64,000 nucleotides of DNA from Triplophysa rosa (Eukaryota; Chordata; Actinopteri; Cypriniformes; Nemacheilidae). The notes beneath the pieces were generated by a model, which worked only from the letters and a program-made list of their open reading frames with translations, was not told the origin of the DNA and did no database searches. The stretch covers positions 7,039,121 through 7,103,120 of the forward strand of contig NC_079890.1 of assembly GCF_024868665.1 (NCBI RefSeq). The letters are read 5' to 3'. A program made the translations under genes and the position numbers. Positions 46,101-51,440 of this stretch are shown one piece after another (position 1 is the stretch's first letter; each line of letters starts with the position of its first letter).

Positions 46101-46638
46101 CGGTCTTCGTCACACCCCGACTCTAAAACAGCTAGAGTCCCTTCGCCAAGAACTGAATGCCGCCCGTCCCCAGTGCCCTGTTGGCTTCAACACGCTTGCC
46201 TTCCCAAGCCTCGCCCAACGTGCCACTATTGACAAGAAACAGCCCTGGGTCTATATGAACTGCGGCCATGTCCATGGCTACCACAACTGGGGGTTTCGTA
46301 AGGAGAAAGTTGGATCCTCTGCCTTGGCACTAATCGGGGCTGGTGGGACAGCTCCAGCCACTACCGGACATCGTGAGTGCCCCATGTGCAGGGGGGTGGG
46401 CCCCTACGTACCTCTCTGGCTCGGGTGTGAAGGGGGTCTGTACCTGGATGCAGGGCCCCCGACACATGCTTTCTGCCCCTGCGGTCACGTGTGCTCAGAA
46501 AAGACAGTGCAAGGCTGGAGTCAAATTCCACTGCCGCACGGAACTCATGCTTTTCATGCAGCTTGTCCTTTCTGTGGAACATGGTTGACTGGAGAACAAG
46601 GCCACATCAAACTTATCTTCCAAGGGCCAGTCGATTGA
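15946..46638 (+). CDS. peli3: Pellino E3 ubiquitin ligase 3 (whole gene, six coding exons)
   Basis: Pellino proteins are RING-type E3 ubiquitin ligases that bind phosphorylated IRAK and RIP kinases downstream of Toll-like and IL-1 receptors. Joining 15946-16118, 30235-30364, 30950-31051, 31154-31369, 44614-44802 and 46021-46638 gives 475 codons and a TGA stop, with GT-AG introns throughout. Residues about 47-280 form the FHA-like domain ([67 protein letters not shown]). Residues 351-455 form the Cys/His-rich RING-like domain ([33 protein letters not shown]). The MVLEG start and [12 protein letters not shown] point to paralogue 3 rather than 1 or 2. An acceptor AG at 15930-15931 lies just before the ATG, so a non-coding first exon is expected upstream. 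Introns 1 and 4 are swollen by transposons, but the reading frame is intact. Confidence 0.95.
16119..17146. other. peli3 intron 1, 5' part; weak coding-like relic
   Basis: Nothing certain was found. At about 16820-17146 two overlapping frames share a possibly once-coding stretch ([25 protein letters not shown], then in the next frame [18 protein letters not shown] and TQWLCLDVK), which continues past the 17147-22561 insertion at 22568. The protein is not recognised. It may be an old transposase fragment that served as the target of the large element. Confidence 0.3.
17147..18992 (+). repeat. left arm of the large inverted repeat
   Basis: The arm starts TATGGAATTCCAG, runs through an ATTTATTT-rich minisatellite-like zone (17215-17440), then unique-looking sequence. 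It ends with cggtggcgtattgctgccac followed by gtcgttaaaacgagata. It retains the empty target site (ctttaaat at 18830-18837) of the MITE present in the other arm. Confidence 0.85.
19912..20085 (+). pseudogene. integrase-like (IS3EU-type?) transposase relic
   Basis: The frame reads [20 protein letters not shown] then QAGFVVSQ. This pattern of a [17 protein letters not shown] helix-turn-helix segment precedes the DDE catalytic core in fish integrase-core transposases of the IS3EU type (from memory of the family). The catalytic core with its D, D and E is missing; a MITE begins right after it. If the call is right, it identifies the parent of the large inverted-repeat element. Confidence 0.4.
20086..20309. 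mobile_element. small MITE with TACACT/AGTGTA ends
   Basis: The termini are tacactgtaaaaaa at the left and tttttttagtgta at the right, with matching inner ccgtaaaaaaacgg-like and tttttacgg segments. It is about 224 bp, AT-rich and without coding capacity. It resembles a common fish MITE whose ends contain ACTGTAAAAAA. The target duplication is unclear. Confidence 0.55.
20508..22561 (-). repeat. right arm of the large inverted repeat
   Basis: Inverted copy of 17147-18992. It contains the 193-bp hAT MITE at 20691-20883 plus its 8-bp duplication; without these, its length matches the left arm within a few bases. It contains the inverted AAATAAAT-rich zone at 22265-22480. Confidence 0.85.
20691..20883. 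mobile_element. hAT MITE, 193 bp, TSD ATTTAAAG
   Basis: The ends are caggggtgcccaa and ttggacacccctg, flanked by perfect atttaaag repeats (20683-20690 and 20884-20891). The corresponding site in the left arm (18830-18837, inverted) has a single copy and no insert, so the insertion boundaries are proven by an empty site within the same window. Same family as 4161-4314. Confidence 0.93.
22562..22854. other. intron 1 sequence before Gypsy-1
   Basis: The first bases continue the possible coding relic interrupted at 17146 (gtaaagctctactggtgaac). The rest is AT-rich with no recognised feature. Confidence 0.3.
22855..23023 (+). repeat. Gypsy-1 5' LTR
   Basis: 169 bp bounded by the inverted heptamers TGTAATG and CATTACA. 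It contains an AATAAA signal (about 22945). It is followed immediately by a primer-binding-site candidate. No second LTR is available for comparison. Confidence 0.65.
23024..23037 (+). promoter_or_regulatory. candidate tRNA primer-binding site
   Basis: atggcgacgaggat follows the LTR directly. A tggcga start is the complement of a tRNA CCA end plus acceptor stem, as in several Gypsy (Mag-type) elements. The exact tRNA was not verified. Confidence 0.5.
23125..24214 (+). pseudogene. Gypsy-1 gag and start of protease
   Basis: The ATG at 23125 is followed by an early in-frame stop and a shift near 23260-23370. From 23373 a 281-codon frame carries the capsid C-terminus, a pair of zinc knuckles ([14 protein letters not shown] and [14 protein letters not shown]) and an aspartic protease start with the active-site [15 protein letters not shown]. 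It then runs into the L2 insertion at 24215. The first knuckle is C-x2-C-x3-H-form with irregular spacing; the second is a standard CCHC box. It is inactive. Confidence 0.85.
24215..24940 (+). mobile_element. L2-like LINE 3' UTR fragment nested in Gypsy-1
   Basis: The insert begins ctgatggtagagcagagaat and ends ttgtaaaaagagttgagttc. Its first 100 bp match, inverted, the 3' region next to the L2 fragment at 40855-40965, so it is assigned to the same LINE family. A (GT)n run lies at 24690-24790. The Gypsy reading frame resumes on the far side (GVF then [15 protein letters not shown], read across the gap), which fixes the boundaries to within a few bases. Confidence 0.7.
24690..24795. repeat. 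(GT)n microsatellite
   Basis: Imperfect gtgtgt runs, the longest about 18 bp, lie inside the LINE fragment. The open frames over it on both strands are low-complexity artefacts. Confidence 0.85.
24954..25278. mobile_element. hAT-type MITE, 325 bp, TSD CAATGTTC
   Basis: Perfect terminal repeats ggtaacactttacaataagg and ccttattgtaaagtgttacc extend inward as near-complete palindromic arms (ttagttaacattag / ctaatgcattaa). It is flanked by caatgttc at 24946-24953 and 25279-25286. The 8-bp duplication supports hAT-like transposition. The insertion lies in the Gypsy-1 pol frame a few codons after the LINE fragment. Confidence 0.9.
25279..27354 (+). pseudogene. Gypsy-1 pol (RT, RNase H, integrase part)
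   Basis: Four frames with stops between them. Frame 1 to 25744: PR-RT linker, [28 protein letters not shown]. Frame 2, 25753-26172: [30 protein letters not shown], and the catalytic box LSDDIIVYG (usually YxDD, so Tyr is lost). Frame 3, 26145-26462: RNase H with [15 protein letters not shown] and [11 protein letters not shown]. Frame 4, 26990-27256: integrase zinc-binding [18 protein letters not shown] and CIACQ, then [21 protein letters not shown], with the first two catalytic Asp. Sequence ends before the catalytic Glu. It is inactive. Confidence 0.85.
27349..27558. repeat. dispersed repeat, copy 2 (see 13314-13525)
   Basis: Direct-orientation relative of 13314-13525, sharing tcatgacatagttaaaa and tgtggctctgc. 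Its left edge coincides with the truncation point of the Gypsy-1 integrase. Confidence 0.65.
27952..27958 (+). promoter_or_regulatory. TATA box in DIRS C terminal repeat
   Basis: tataaaa in ggtataaaaggg, at the same distance into the terminal repeat as in the other copies, oriented toward peli3 exon 2. Confidence 0.5.
28172..28760 (+). pseudogene. DIRS gag fragments (copy C)
   Basis: A start-like segment with [20 protein letters not shown] fuses the Cys-rich N-terminus to the later [12 protein letters not shown] region, so the intervening gag part is deleted. Further on, [20 protein letters not shown] is readable in frame with its neighbours. Stops and shifts are frequent. Confidence 0.65.
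28790..29260 (+). pseudogene. DIRS tyrosine recombinase, C-terminal half (copy C)
   Basis: Reads [20 protein letters not shown], then shifted: [31 protein letters not shown], and the catalytic block [20 protein letters not shown] with [12 protein letters not shown]. The Tyr in ARFYNL lies at the expected nucleophile position. The N-terminal domain is absent and at least three frame changes are needed, so it is inactive. Confidence 0.75.
29691..30234. other. intron 1, 3' end
   Basis: AT-rich intronic sequence without a recognised repeat. It ends with the polypyrimidine-poor acceptor cttgttacatgcag|G before peli3 exon 2. Confidence 0.4.
30235..30364 (+). CDS. peli3: peli3 coding exon 2
   Basis: Completes codon 58 and runs to codon 101. 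It encodes [20 protein letters not shown], then [20 protein letters not shown], the N-terminal strands of the Pellino FHA-like fold with the basic GRRRSR segment. The acceptor is gcag|G and the donor is AAG|GTGACA. Confidence 0.95.
30950..31051 (+). CDS. peli3: peli3 coding exon 3
   Basis: Codons 102-135. Encodes [20 protein letters not shown] then [14 protein letters not shown], core FHA sequence. [12 protein letters not shown] is diagnostic for paralogue 3. The acceptor is tttgcag|G and the donor is CAG|GTAAAA. Phase 0 at both ends. Confidence 0.95.
31154..31369 (+). CDS. peli3: peli3 coding exon 4
   Basis: Codons 136-207. Encodes [16 protein letters not shown], a Gly-rich loop ([15 protein letters not shown]), [19 protein letters not shown] and [20 protein letters not shown]. 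The RSTE and ISR segments form the phosphothreonine-binding face of FHA domains. The Gly-rich loop is the variable insert of Pellino-3. The donor is GGG|GTAAGT. Confidence 0.95.
31370..31644. other. intron 4, 5' end
   Basis: No recognised feature. Confidence 0.4.
31645..32565. mobile_element. inverted-repeat element, long form of the 12487 family
   Basis: The left end ctcatcaatttgcatataaataaca and the right end tgttatttatacgcagatcgaggag are diverged inverted repeats of the arms seen at 12487-12693. Arms extend about 80 bp (ttccgattgcatgtaat / attacacgcaatcggaaa). The interior of about 750 bp has open frames on both strands but no recognised protein. A non-autonomous DNA transposon is likely. 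Confidence 0.65.
32566..32765. other. intron 4 sequence between two elements
   Basis: About 200 bp of AT-rich sequence including an A-run (32690-32701) and two copies of catcacacactac. Confidence 0.4.
32774..34197. mobile_element. hAT-type element enclosing a Gypsy pol fragment, TSD ACAAACTC
   Basis: The terminal tag(t/g)gatgcac(t/c)gaa at the left and ttcggtgcatcccta at the right are the familiar ends of a fish hAT family. It is flanked by a perfect 8-bp direct repeat acaaactc (32766-32773 and 34198-34205). The left terminal motif is repeated internally at 33056 (tagggatgcaccgaatg), so the left end is duplicated or a second element end is nested. No hAT transposase was found. The centre is a minus-strand Gypsy fragment. 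Confidence 0.8.
33200..33790 (-). pseudogene. Gypsy reverse-transcriptase fragment inside hAT-type element
   Basis: On the minus strand from 33790: [61 protein letters not shown], then after a gap [19 protein letters not shown] and [20 protein letters not shown]. The YLDD box is intact, but the segment between motifs B and C is deleted and shifted. Surrounding sequence (33790-34010) may be further Gypsy remains. This is a different Gypsy lineage from Gypsy-1 and Gypsy-2 in this window. Confidence 0.8.
34206..36010. other. intron 4 sequence, no gene recognised
   Basis: 1.8 kb. A GC-rich phrase, gcgacctctagggggccctg, occurs at 34349-34372 and may be a repeat end. Several open frames of 66-96 codons (for example 35666-35956, minus) lack domains and are not called. 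Confidence 0.3.
36011..36440. mobile_element. piggyBac-like MITE fragment
   Basis: Begins attaaaggactagttcactt and continues with tgactcacccacatgtcat and tctgtcgaaaacaaattgagg, the characteristic head of an abundant cyprinid TTAA-flanked non-autonomous element (from memory). The opposite end was not identified. A G-rich run sits at 36165-36178. Confidence 0.5.
36441..37048. other. intron 4 sequence before Gypsy-2
   Basis: AT-rich, no recognised gene or repeat. Confidence 0.4.
37049..37375 (-). repeat. Gypsy-2 3' LTR
   Basis: 327 bp; on the minus strand it begins TGTTACGGAATC and ends TCTGTTACA, a TGTTAC...GTTACA bracket. It lies downstream of the integrase C-terminus after a short spacer, as expected for a 3' LTR. 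The partner LTR is missing. Confidence 0.6.
37441..37660 (-). pseudogene. Gypsy-2 integrase C-terminus
   Basis: Encodes [30 protein letters not shown] and [16 protein letters not shown], the GPY/F-type C-terminal domain of Gypsy integrases. It is disconnected from the rest of pol by the DIRS D fragment. Confidence 0.85.
37680..38629 (+). mobile_element. DIRS-type retrotransposon copy D (3' end only)
   Basis: About 950 bp that align with the 3' untranslated part, internal complementary region and right terminal repeat of DIRS copies B and G. Landmarks are gggctgggcagagcagccct, ctaaccggacctagtgct, gcgttttccataggaacc, and paired cgacacaacgtcaagagg / caacacaacgtctcgttccc. It is 5'-truncated, contains no coding region, and is inserted into Gypsy-2 in the opposite orientation. 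Confidence 0.8.
38630..40200 (-). pseudogene. Gypsy-2 pol (protease, RT, RNase H)
   Basis: Protease: [20 protein letters not shown] at about 40195-40110, followed by a stop. RT at 39629-39153: [55 protein letters not shown], and the catalytic box YINDILIYS (second position of the Asp pair lost: YIND for YxDD). RNase H at 39228-38640: [38 protein letters not shown], and the integrase HHCC start [17 protein letters not shown]. Frame breaks occur between blocks, and Gypsy sequence stops at DIRS D. It is inactive. Confidence 0.85.
40277..40847 (-). pseudogene. Gypsy-2 gag
   Basis: The ATG at 40847 gives [20 protein letters not shown], a typical Pro-rich start. Then: [20 protein letters not shown] and [19 protein letters not shown], capsid N-terminal sequence. 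After a shift, [25 protein letters not shown] and [16 protein letters not shown] follow, the retrotransposon-gag (PEG10/RTL-like) fold. No zinc knuckle is evident before the protease. The frame shift near 40600 breaks the ORF. Confidence 0.85.
40855..41560 (-). pseudogene. L2-type LINE, 3' end of ORF and 3' UTR
   Basis: On the minus strand: [57 protein letters not shown], then frame-broken READTL and [15 protein letters not shown] 3' UTR follows down to about 40855. It is 5'-truncated at about 41560 at almost the same LINE position as the copy at 7702, and again next to DIRS sequence (copy E). Its 3' UTR is cut short compared with the fragment at 24215. Confidence 0.85.
41700..43193 (-). pseudogene. 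DIRS gag (copy E)
   Basis: The start ATG at 43193 gives [20 protein letters not shown] then [16 protein letters not shown] and CPHCES, a Cys/His-rich N-terminus typical of fish DIRS gag. Acidic Ser-rich spacer sequence with EGDMGIPMD and [14 protein letters not shown] follows. After a shift: [51 protein letters not shown] and [20 protein letters not shown]. Several frameshifts separate these. Gag function in DIRS elements is inferred to be nucleocapsid-like; no classical zinc knuckle is present. Confidence 0.75.
43393..43399 (-). promoter_or_regulatory. TATA box in DIRS E terminal repeat
   Basis: ttttata on the plus strand reads tataaaa on the minus strand in the conserved leader context ggtataaaaga. 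It is oriented away from peli3 exon 5, antisense to the host gene. Confidence 0.45.
43545..44613. other. intron 4, 3' end
   Basis: No recognised repeat. It ends with a good acceptor (gactgatttttag|GAG). Confidence 0.4.
44614..44802 (+). CDS. peli3: peli3 coding exon 5
   Basis: Codons 208-270. Encodes [40 protein letters not shown] and [20 protein letters not shown], then GKL. The [13 protein letters not shown] block is the Pellino wing/FHA hallmark. The HPAG motif, rather than HPRG, fits paralogue 3. The acceptor is tttttag|G and the donor is CTG|GTGAGA. Confidence 0.95.
44826..45765. mobile_element. hAT-like element in peli3 intron 5
   Basis: The left end cagggatgcaaactcatcag and the right end gtgacacgtttgcatccctg share the inverted tip CAGGGATGCAAAC. 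The right subterminal zone (aaatttcgccgaaaggtgac) also resembles known fish hAT ends. The interior has no transposase. A short (ATAC)n run is at 44892-44910. A clean 8-bp duplication is not seen, so the ends may have decayed. Confidence 0.5.
46021..46638 (+). CDS. peli3: peli3 coding exon 6 (RING-like domain, stop)
   Basis: Codons 271-475 and TGA at 46636. Encodes the end of the FHA-like domain ([20 protein letters not shown]) and the whole RING-like module: C351-G-H353 in [14 protein letters not shown]390/C393 in RECPMC, C424-G-H426-V-C428, and C452/C455 in AACPFC. This is followed by LIFQGPVD at the C-terminus. Between HNWG and RECPMC there is a Gly/Ala-rich stretch ([19 protein letters not shown]) that lengthens the loop relative to the mammalian form. 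All visible Cys/His positions are kept, so ligase activity is expected. Confidence 0.95.
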   Translation: MDNESNMLQDGSLIDLCGATLLWRTPSGLRHTPTLKQLESLRQELNAARPQCPVGFNTLAFPSLAQRATIDKKQPWVYMNCGHVHGYHNWGFRKEKVGSSALALIGAGGTAPATTGHRECPMCRGVGPYVPLWLGCEGGLYLDAGPPTHAFCPCGHVCSEKTVQGWSQIPLPHGTHAFHAACPFCGTWLTGEQGHIKLIFQGPVD

Positions 46639-46791
46639 GTTGGATTAACTGCCATTCAGACTTTGAAACAGGATTTCTAAGAAATGGGCACAATATGGAA
46701 AATGAATGCGAGTAAAAAAAAGAGCTAGTAAAAAGGCAGAGGTAAAAGGGAATATGCTTTGTGATGCAGAATGTGTAAAAAAGTCAAATGC

Positions 46792-46797
46792 AATAAA
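46792..46797 (+). terminator. peli3: peli3 polyadenylation signal
   Basis: AATAAA lies 154 bp after the peli3 stop in gcaataaaagc. Downstream GT-rich sequence (ttgtgattgatttgtgt) fits a cleavage/polyadenylation region. This implies a short 3' UTR, ending before the solo LTR at 46876. Confidence 0.7.
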
Positions 46798-47197
46798 AGC
46801 TGTAAAAAACATTAATTGTGATTGATTTGTGTAAGAACACCTTTACGCAGGAGAGGGATATGTGAATGGTAATTGTGTCATGATCTCGGTCACTTGGGTT
46901 CCCGTGTCCTACCTCTGTGTGTTCTGTTGTGTGTCGAGCTGGGGTTCCTCTGGAAAACGCCACGGCGCTGTGCCGCGTCACAATCTCTAGCGAGGCAACG
47001 CTGACTGGCCTAGGCGTGTCAGACGTGAGCGCCATCGCAAAATTTGTGACCATCCAGTGGAGAGGTAGGGGGGTCCCAGAGCTTTTACCGAAAAGGTGGG
47101 AAGCCCCCTACCACTGGCCGTCACAGGCAGAACCTTGTTTCTCTAACAGCGAGAAGCCACCCGGCACCGTAAGGGCCACTGGGTAAGCGTTATTTCC

Positions 47198-47640
47198 TCA
47201 CTGAGAAAATGCGCTACACAGACCACGGGCTGATACCTGTTCTACGCGGAGGCTGTAGAACCTCGCGAAGGTGTTGGGAGTAGCCCAACCCCCAGCTCTG
47301 CAAATGTCTGCCAGAGAGGCGCCCTGAGCCAGTGCCCACGAGGAGGCTACCCCTGGGTAGAGTGTGCCCTCACTGCCAATGGGCACGGGCGATCTTGGGA
47401 TCAGTATGCCGTAGCGACGGTGTCCACGATCCAGTGCGCCAGTCTCTGTTTCGAGACAGCCCTCCCCTTCTGCTGACCTCCGAAACAGACAAAGAGCTGC
47501 TCAGAGCTTCTGAAGCTCTGCGTGCGGTCAAAGTAAAGGCGCAGCGCGCGTACTGGACATAACACAGATGGGGTTGGGTCTTCCTCCTCGGTGGGGAGCA
47601 CCTGCAAGTTCACTGCCTGGTTCTCTAGGGGTCCATAGCG
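47198..47640 (-). pseudogene. DIRS tyrosine recombinase, C-terminal half (copy F)
   Basis: Reads [60 protein letters not shown] and LAHWIVDTVATAY. After a frame break it reads [20 protein letters not shown] with TFARFYSLRVEQ. The HWI-histidine, the [13 protein letters not shown] block and the candidate nucleophile Tyr of ARFYSL are all present, but not in one frame. The N-terminal domain is deleted. Related to copies B, C and G. Confidence 0.8.
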
Positions 47641-47867
47641 GGAACTTTGGGCATGTAGCCGGGCCGTAAGAATCACCACCATGTAATGACCATACGCCTG
47701 CTGCTGGTGTGCCACGCTCTCCAGGGAACTTGACTCTGTAGCCAGTGTCAGAGCGGTCTCGTGCATCAACCCGAGGGGTATCACCCCCGCCGAGAATGCC
47801 ATGTGTCCCAGGAGCCTCTGAAATTGTTTCAGGGGGACCGCTGATTACTAGAAATGTTTCAGGCAGT

Positions 47868-48440
47868 TCAAGCTGTCATGGAGACAGAGTTGAGTTCCAT
47901 ACCGAGAAAGAGAATGCTCTGCACCGGGGAGAGCTTGCTCTTTTCTTGGTTGACCTGTGGTCCCAATCGATCAAGGTGCCGGAGCACTAGGTCCCTGTGT
48001 GTACACAACAGATCTCGCGAGTGTGCCAATATGAGCCAGTCATCGAGATAGTTTAGTACCCGCACACCTCTCTCCCTGAGGGGAGTGAGGGCGGCTTCCA
48101 CGATCTTTGTGAAGACTCGTGGGGACAGGGACAGACCGAAAGGGAGGACTCTGTACTGATATGCCCACCCTCGAAAGTGAGACATAAAAGTAAGTGTCCT
48201 TCAGGTCGATTGCCATGAACCAATCTTGACATCTGATAGAGGCCAGGATGCGCTTCTGCGTGAGCATCCTGAACGGCAGCTTGAGTAGGTGCCTGTTCAG
48301 GGTACGCAGATCTAGCAACCCCCACCTTTTTTGGGGACGATGAAGTATGGGCTGTAAAACCCGTTGAACATCTCGGCTAGAGGGATGAGCACGATCGCTT
48401 CCTTCGCCAGATGGGTGGCGACCCTGGCCCGAAGCACGGG
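47868..48440 (-). pseudogene. DIRS reverse transcriptase (copy F)
   Basis: Two overlapping frames: LLDLRTLNRHLLKLPFRM then RCQDWFMAIDLKDTYFYVSL (motif A Asp intact), and after a small insertion YQYRVLPFGLSLSPRVFTKI, RGVRVLNYLDDWLILAHSRD and LSPVQSILFLGMELNSVSMT. The YLDD box is intact, making this the best catalytic core of the DIRS copies here. The frame shift near 48180 and broken upstream KKGG region still inactivate it. Confidence 0.85.
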
Positions 48441-48699
48441 AGCATCCCTGCCTCTGACTGAGGTAGAGAGGATGCCCCGATACCTGGGTGGGCGTCTGGC
48501 GAGTTGGATCGTGTAGCCGAGACGGATCGTATCCCGTTGCCACCGTGACGGTTAGGGAAGCTCTTGTCAGGCTCCCAGTGACCAAGACAGGGGCTAGGGG
48601 TACAATCTGCTTCATCAACCTCCTTAGGGGGTGGTTTGATGGTTGGCAGTGTGGATCCCTCACCTTGGGGAAGCCCCCGGGGAGGAGACCGGCTCTGCT

Positions 48700-50235
48700 G
48701 ACTTACCTGCCTGGCGATGATGTAGCACAACGCACCATCGACTGAGAGTGCTGAGGGCTGCTGATTATCCTCAACATTGGGTCTCGCCGTGAGCAACGTC
48801 GAGTTGCCGAACACCATCGTGTAGAGGGTGAGAGCGGCTGTGATAAACACCCAGAGAGAGAGGAAACTCTTTTTGAGAAAGTGGATGTTGGGATGGGGCA
48901 GGAACCGTCGACCACCCAGCGATGGAATGGCTGGGGTCGGGCCCGATGGTATTCTCGATCTCCCTGGGGCCTTCCCATGAGGGCCGCTTCTGCTTTCGCT
49001 GCGGCTGCTGACGGGGTGGTGGTCTCCTCTTCGACTTCTTCTTCCAGGGGTACGCCGGAGCCGGAGGGAGTTGAAGAGGACCAGGGCTGCTGGGAAGCAG
49101 ACGCCTCTGTCTGCTTCTTTACTGTCGAGAACTGCTGCATCTCTCGGCCAGAGATGTCTCTCCTGGACCACAAGTGTGGACATTGCCCAACCCAGGGCCC
49201 ACGCGGTCACCTTGGTCGCCCGTACAGCGAGGTCAGTGGCAGCGCGGAGTTCCTGCATAAGCGCTGGGTCGATCTTACCCTCATGGAGCTATCTCAACGA
49301 CATGGCCTGATGGACCTGCAGGATGGCCATAGCGTGGAGAGAGGAGGCAGCTTGGCCCGCAGCAATGTAAGCTCTCGACACCAGAGATGCTGAAAGCCTA
49401 CATGCTTTGGACGGTCTAGGTCGAGCCTCCCACAAGTGCACCGCACAAGTGCACCGCGACGGCAAACTCACCTGGGGGACATCGACGTATCCTCTAGCTG
49501 CCTCACCATTGAGGGAAGAGAGGGCGACAGAACTAGTTTGATGTGTAACATGCCGAAAAGGGGGCGTTGCAGGACTTACTAAGTTCCTCATACACTTCCG
49601 GTAAACACGGTACTGGGGCGGGCACGGCTTGGAGCCACGCTCAAACCCGAGGCACCATGTATCCAGCCGCGAGCACTGGGAGAGGCAATGCGGGCACTGC
49701 AACCGAACGCTCACGGTGGCACGGGAAAGCATGGCTGACATTTCGATGTCCGCTTCTTCCTGGGCTCGACCCCCCCGAGGGAGGGAGCTCCAAGGAATCG
49801 GATGGCAGTAAGTCACCCTCCGATGCTGCAAGGGACATCTCATCATCATCACGCACCAGTTCCGAATACGTGGTTGAGGAACAAGACGGTGGGACCATCT
49901 CCTGGGGAACGGTCAGACGAGCGAGACAAGGTGCGAACGGTCCGCGAGCCAGTGGCTGACGGATTATCGCTCTCAGTAATCCTCATATCACCCTCGCTGC
50001 TCACCGTAGCGGACGGCAGGGCCGTAGCCACTGGTGTCATGGAACGGGAAGTAGACGAGGTGGTGGCTGAGTCCCGTGGGAACACAGCCACCCGTGAACG
50101 CAACGTTTGAATTGTCAACCACGTGCAGTGTGGGCAGGACGTTTCCACAATGTCTGCCCCAGCGTGCTGGAAGCAGACATCATGTCCATCCCCCTCCTCG
50201 ATGAGTGTGTTGCACCCACGAGAACATCGGGACAT
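48700..50235 (-). pseudogene. DIRS gag (copy F)
   Basis: ATG 50235 begins MSRCSRGCNTLIEEGDGHDV with CPHC downstream and continues 128 codons. After shifts come the DEMSLAASEGDLLPSDS acidic region, MSAMLSRATVSVRLQCPHC, VYRKCMRNL, AARGYVDVPQ, SASLVSRAYIAAGQAASSLH and [11 protein letters not shown]. The order agrees with copy E. Multiple frameshifts make it a pseudogene. Confidence 0.75.
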
Positions 50236-50449
50236 GCCACGCTGAAGAAATTTGCTCTTTTAGAGAAAAAAATCGAACACTTCTGGCACTGCCAAGATGC
50301 CCAGGGGAAGTCGCCGCAGGAAGGGACAGTCCGCTGCATGACATCATAAGATTCCAGCAGTAATTCGGCGTAGAGTTTGATGTCTTGAAGTCGATCATGT
50401 GTGAAGGCTCTGAAGAACAAAAGGTGAATGAATGAGCACACCGTCTTCC

Positions 50450-50456
50450 TTTTATA
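50450..50456 (-). promoter_or_regulatory. TATA box in DIRS F terminal repeat
   Basis: ttttata (tataaaa on the minus strand) in the conserved leader ggtataaaagg, about 150 bp inside the left end. Confidence 0.45.
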
Positions 50457-51033
50457 CCCGGATATCAGGGGGCGGAGTCCGGCATGCAAATTTAATTCAC
50501 CAATTTCATTGGCCTTTTCAAAATAGTCAGAAGTTGATAGGTTCTCAAGGGCGAACCCCATCTGTCGGCTCGACACAACGTCGAGAGACCGACAGAAAGG
50601 GAGCCTTAGTTAACTTTCCTATTTATTTCCCTTTGTTCTCCTGTCCTGTGTCAGACCGTGCTTGTTTCTTCACCAGCTCTGACTTCCCAGTGCTAGCGCG
50701 TCTAGTACTATAGAAGCATTGTTTCCTAGTCGTAGTCATGTCTAGCTATTAGAGTTTTTGCTGCTTGAAGCCTGTTTGCTTTTTGCTTCTCTTTTTTGCC
50801 CCGTTTCTGTTATTCTGTTCTCTGCTCCGCAGCAGTCATTGGCTGCCCGGATCTCGCTATTCACGGAATCTCAGCTCTCGTCCCCTCGCCAGTTCGGCAG
50901 CTTCTCCTTGGACGGGAGTGACGTCTCTCCACTGGAACCTTCCGGGTCGATTCTTTCCCCGAGGGCTGTTTTGCTGCCAGTCCAGGGGTCTTGGACTGTT
51001 TGCATTGCTCTTGCCACACTGAAAGCAATAAAA

Positions 51034-51440
51034 CGTCTTGGTTACGGATGTAACCTCGGTTCCCTGATGGAGGGAACGAGACGTTGTGTCGAACCGACAG
51101 AATGGGGTTTGTCTTGAGAACCTATCATCTTCTGAGTATTTAGAAAAGGCCAATGAAAATTGGCGAATGAAATTTGCATGCCAGGCTCCTCCCCGGATGT
51201 CCGAGTATAAGAGGGAAGCCGGCGTGCTCATTCATTCACCTTTGGTCTGAGGAGCCTAAAGCATCCTCCCCCAACCGCTGGGGTTGGCGGCCAGTGTTGT
51301 GGCATGAGGGACACAACGTCTCGTTCCCTCCATCAGGGAACCGAGGTTACATCCGTAACCAAGACGTTCCCTTTCTGTCGGTCTCTCGACGTTGTGTCGA
51401 ACCGACAGAATGGGGTTCCTATGGAAAACGCCACAGCACT
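51034..51440. repeat. palindromic ITR/ICR block of DIRS G
   Basis: cgtcttggttacggatgtaa with ttccctgatggagggaacg at 51034-51095 is repeated inverted at 51305-51366 (cgttccctccatcagggaac ... ttacatccgtaaccaagacg). That gives about 62-bp arms around a 210-bp loop holding the inverted leader. An adjacent ctgtcggtctctcgacgttg copy at 51377 provides the internal complementary region. Confidence 0.8.

Larger units (their letters stand above)
46933..50603 (-). mobile_element. DIRS-type retrotransposon copy F
   Basis: Minus strand. The left terminal repeat ends at about 50603 (plus strand cgagagaccgacagaaaggg), then leader, gag, RT, part of the RNase H region, recombinase C-terminus, and 3' UTR down to about 46933. 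The right terminal repeat is missing beyond the internal complementary region (tggaaaacgccacggcgctg at about 46950). The junction lies inside the solo LTR. A deletion joins the RT/RNase H connection to the recombinase. Confidence 0.8.

Noticed and set aside
15946..46638. peli3 as a pseudogene because of massive insertions
   Set aside because: All six exons join in phase with consensus splice sites, no stop is found, and the RING ligands are intact.
46343..46715. alternative frames over peli3 exon 6
   Set aside because: Shadow frames of the real exon.
50604..51032. host exon or promoter between DIRS F and G
   Set aside because: Explained as the central piece of the solo LTR; open frames there show no domain.
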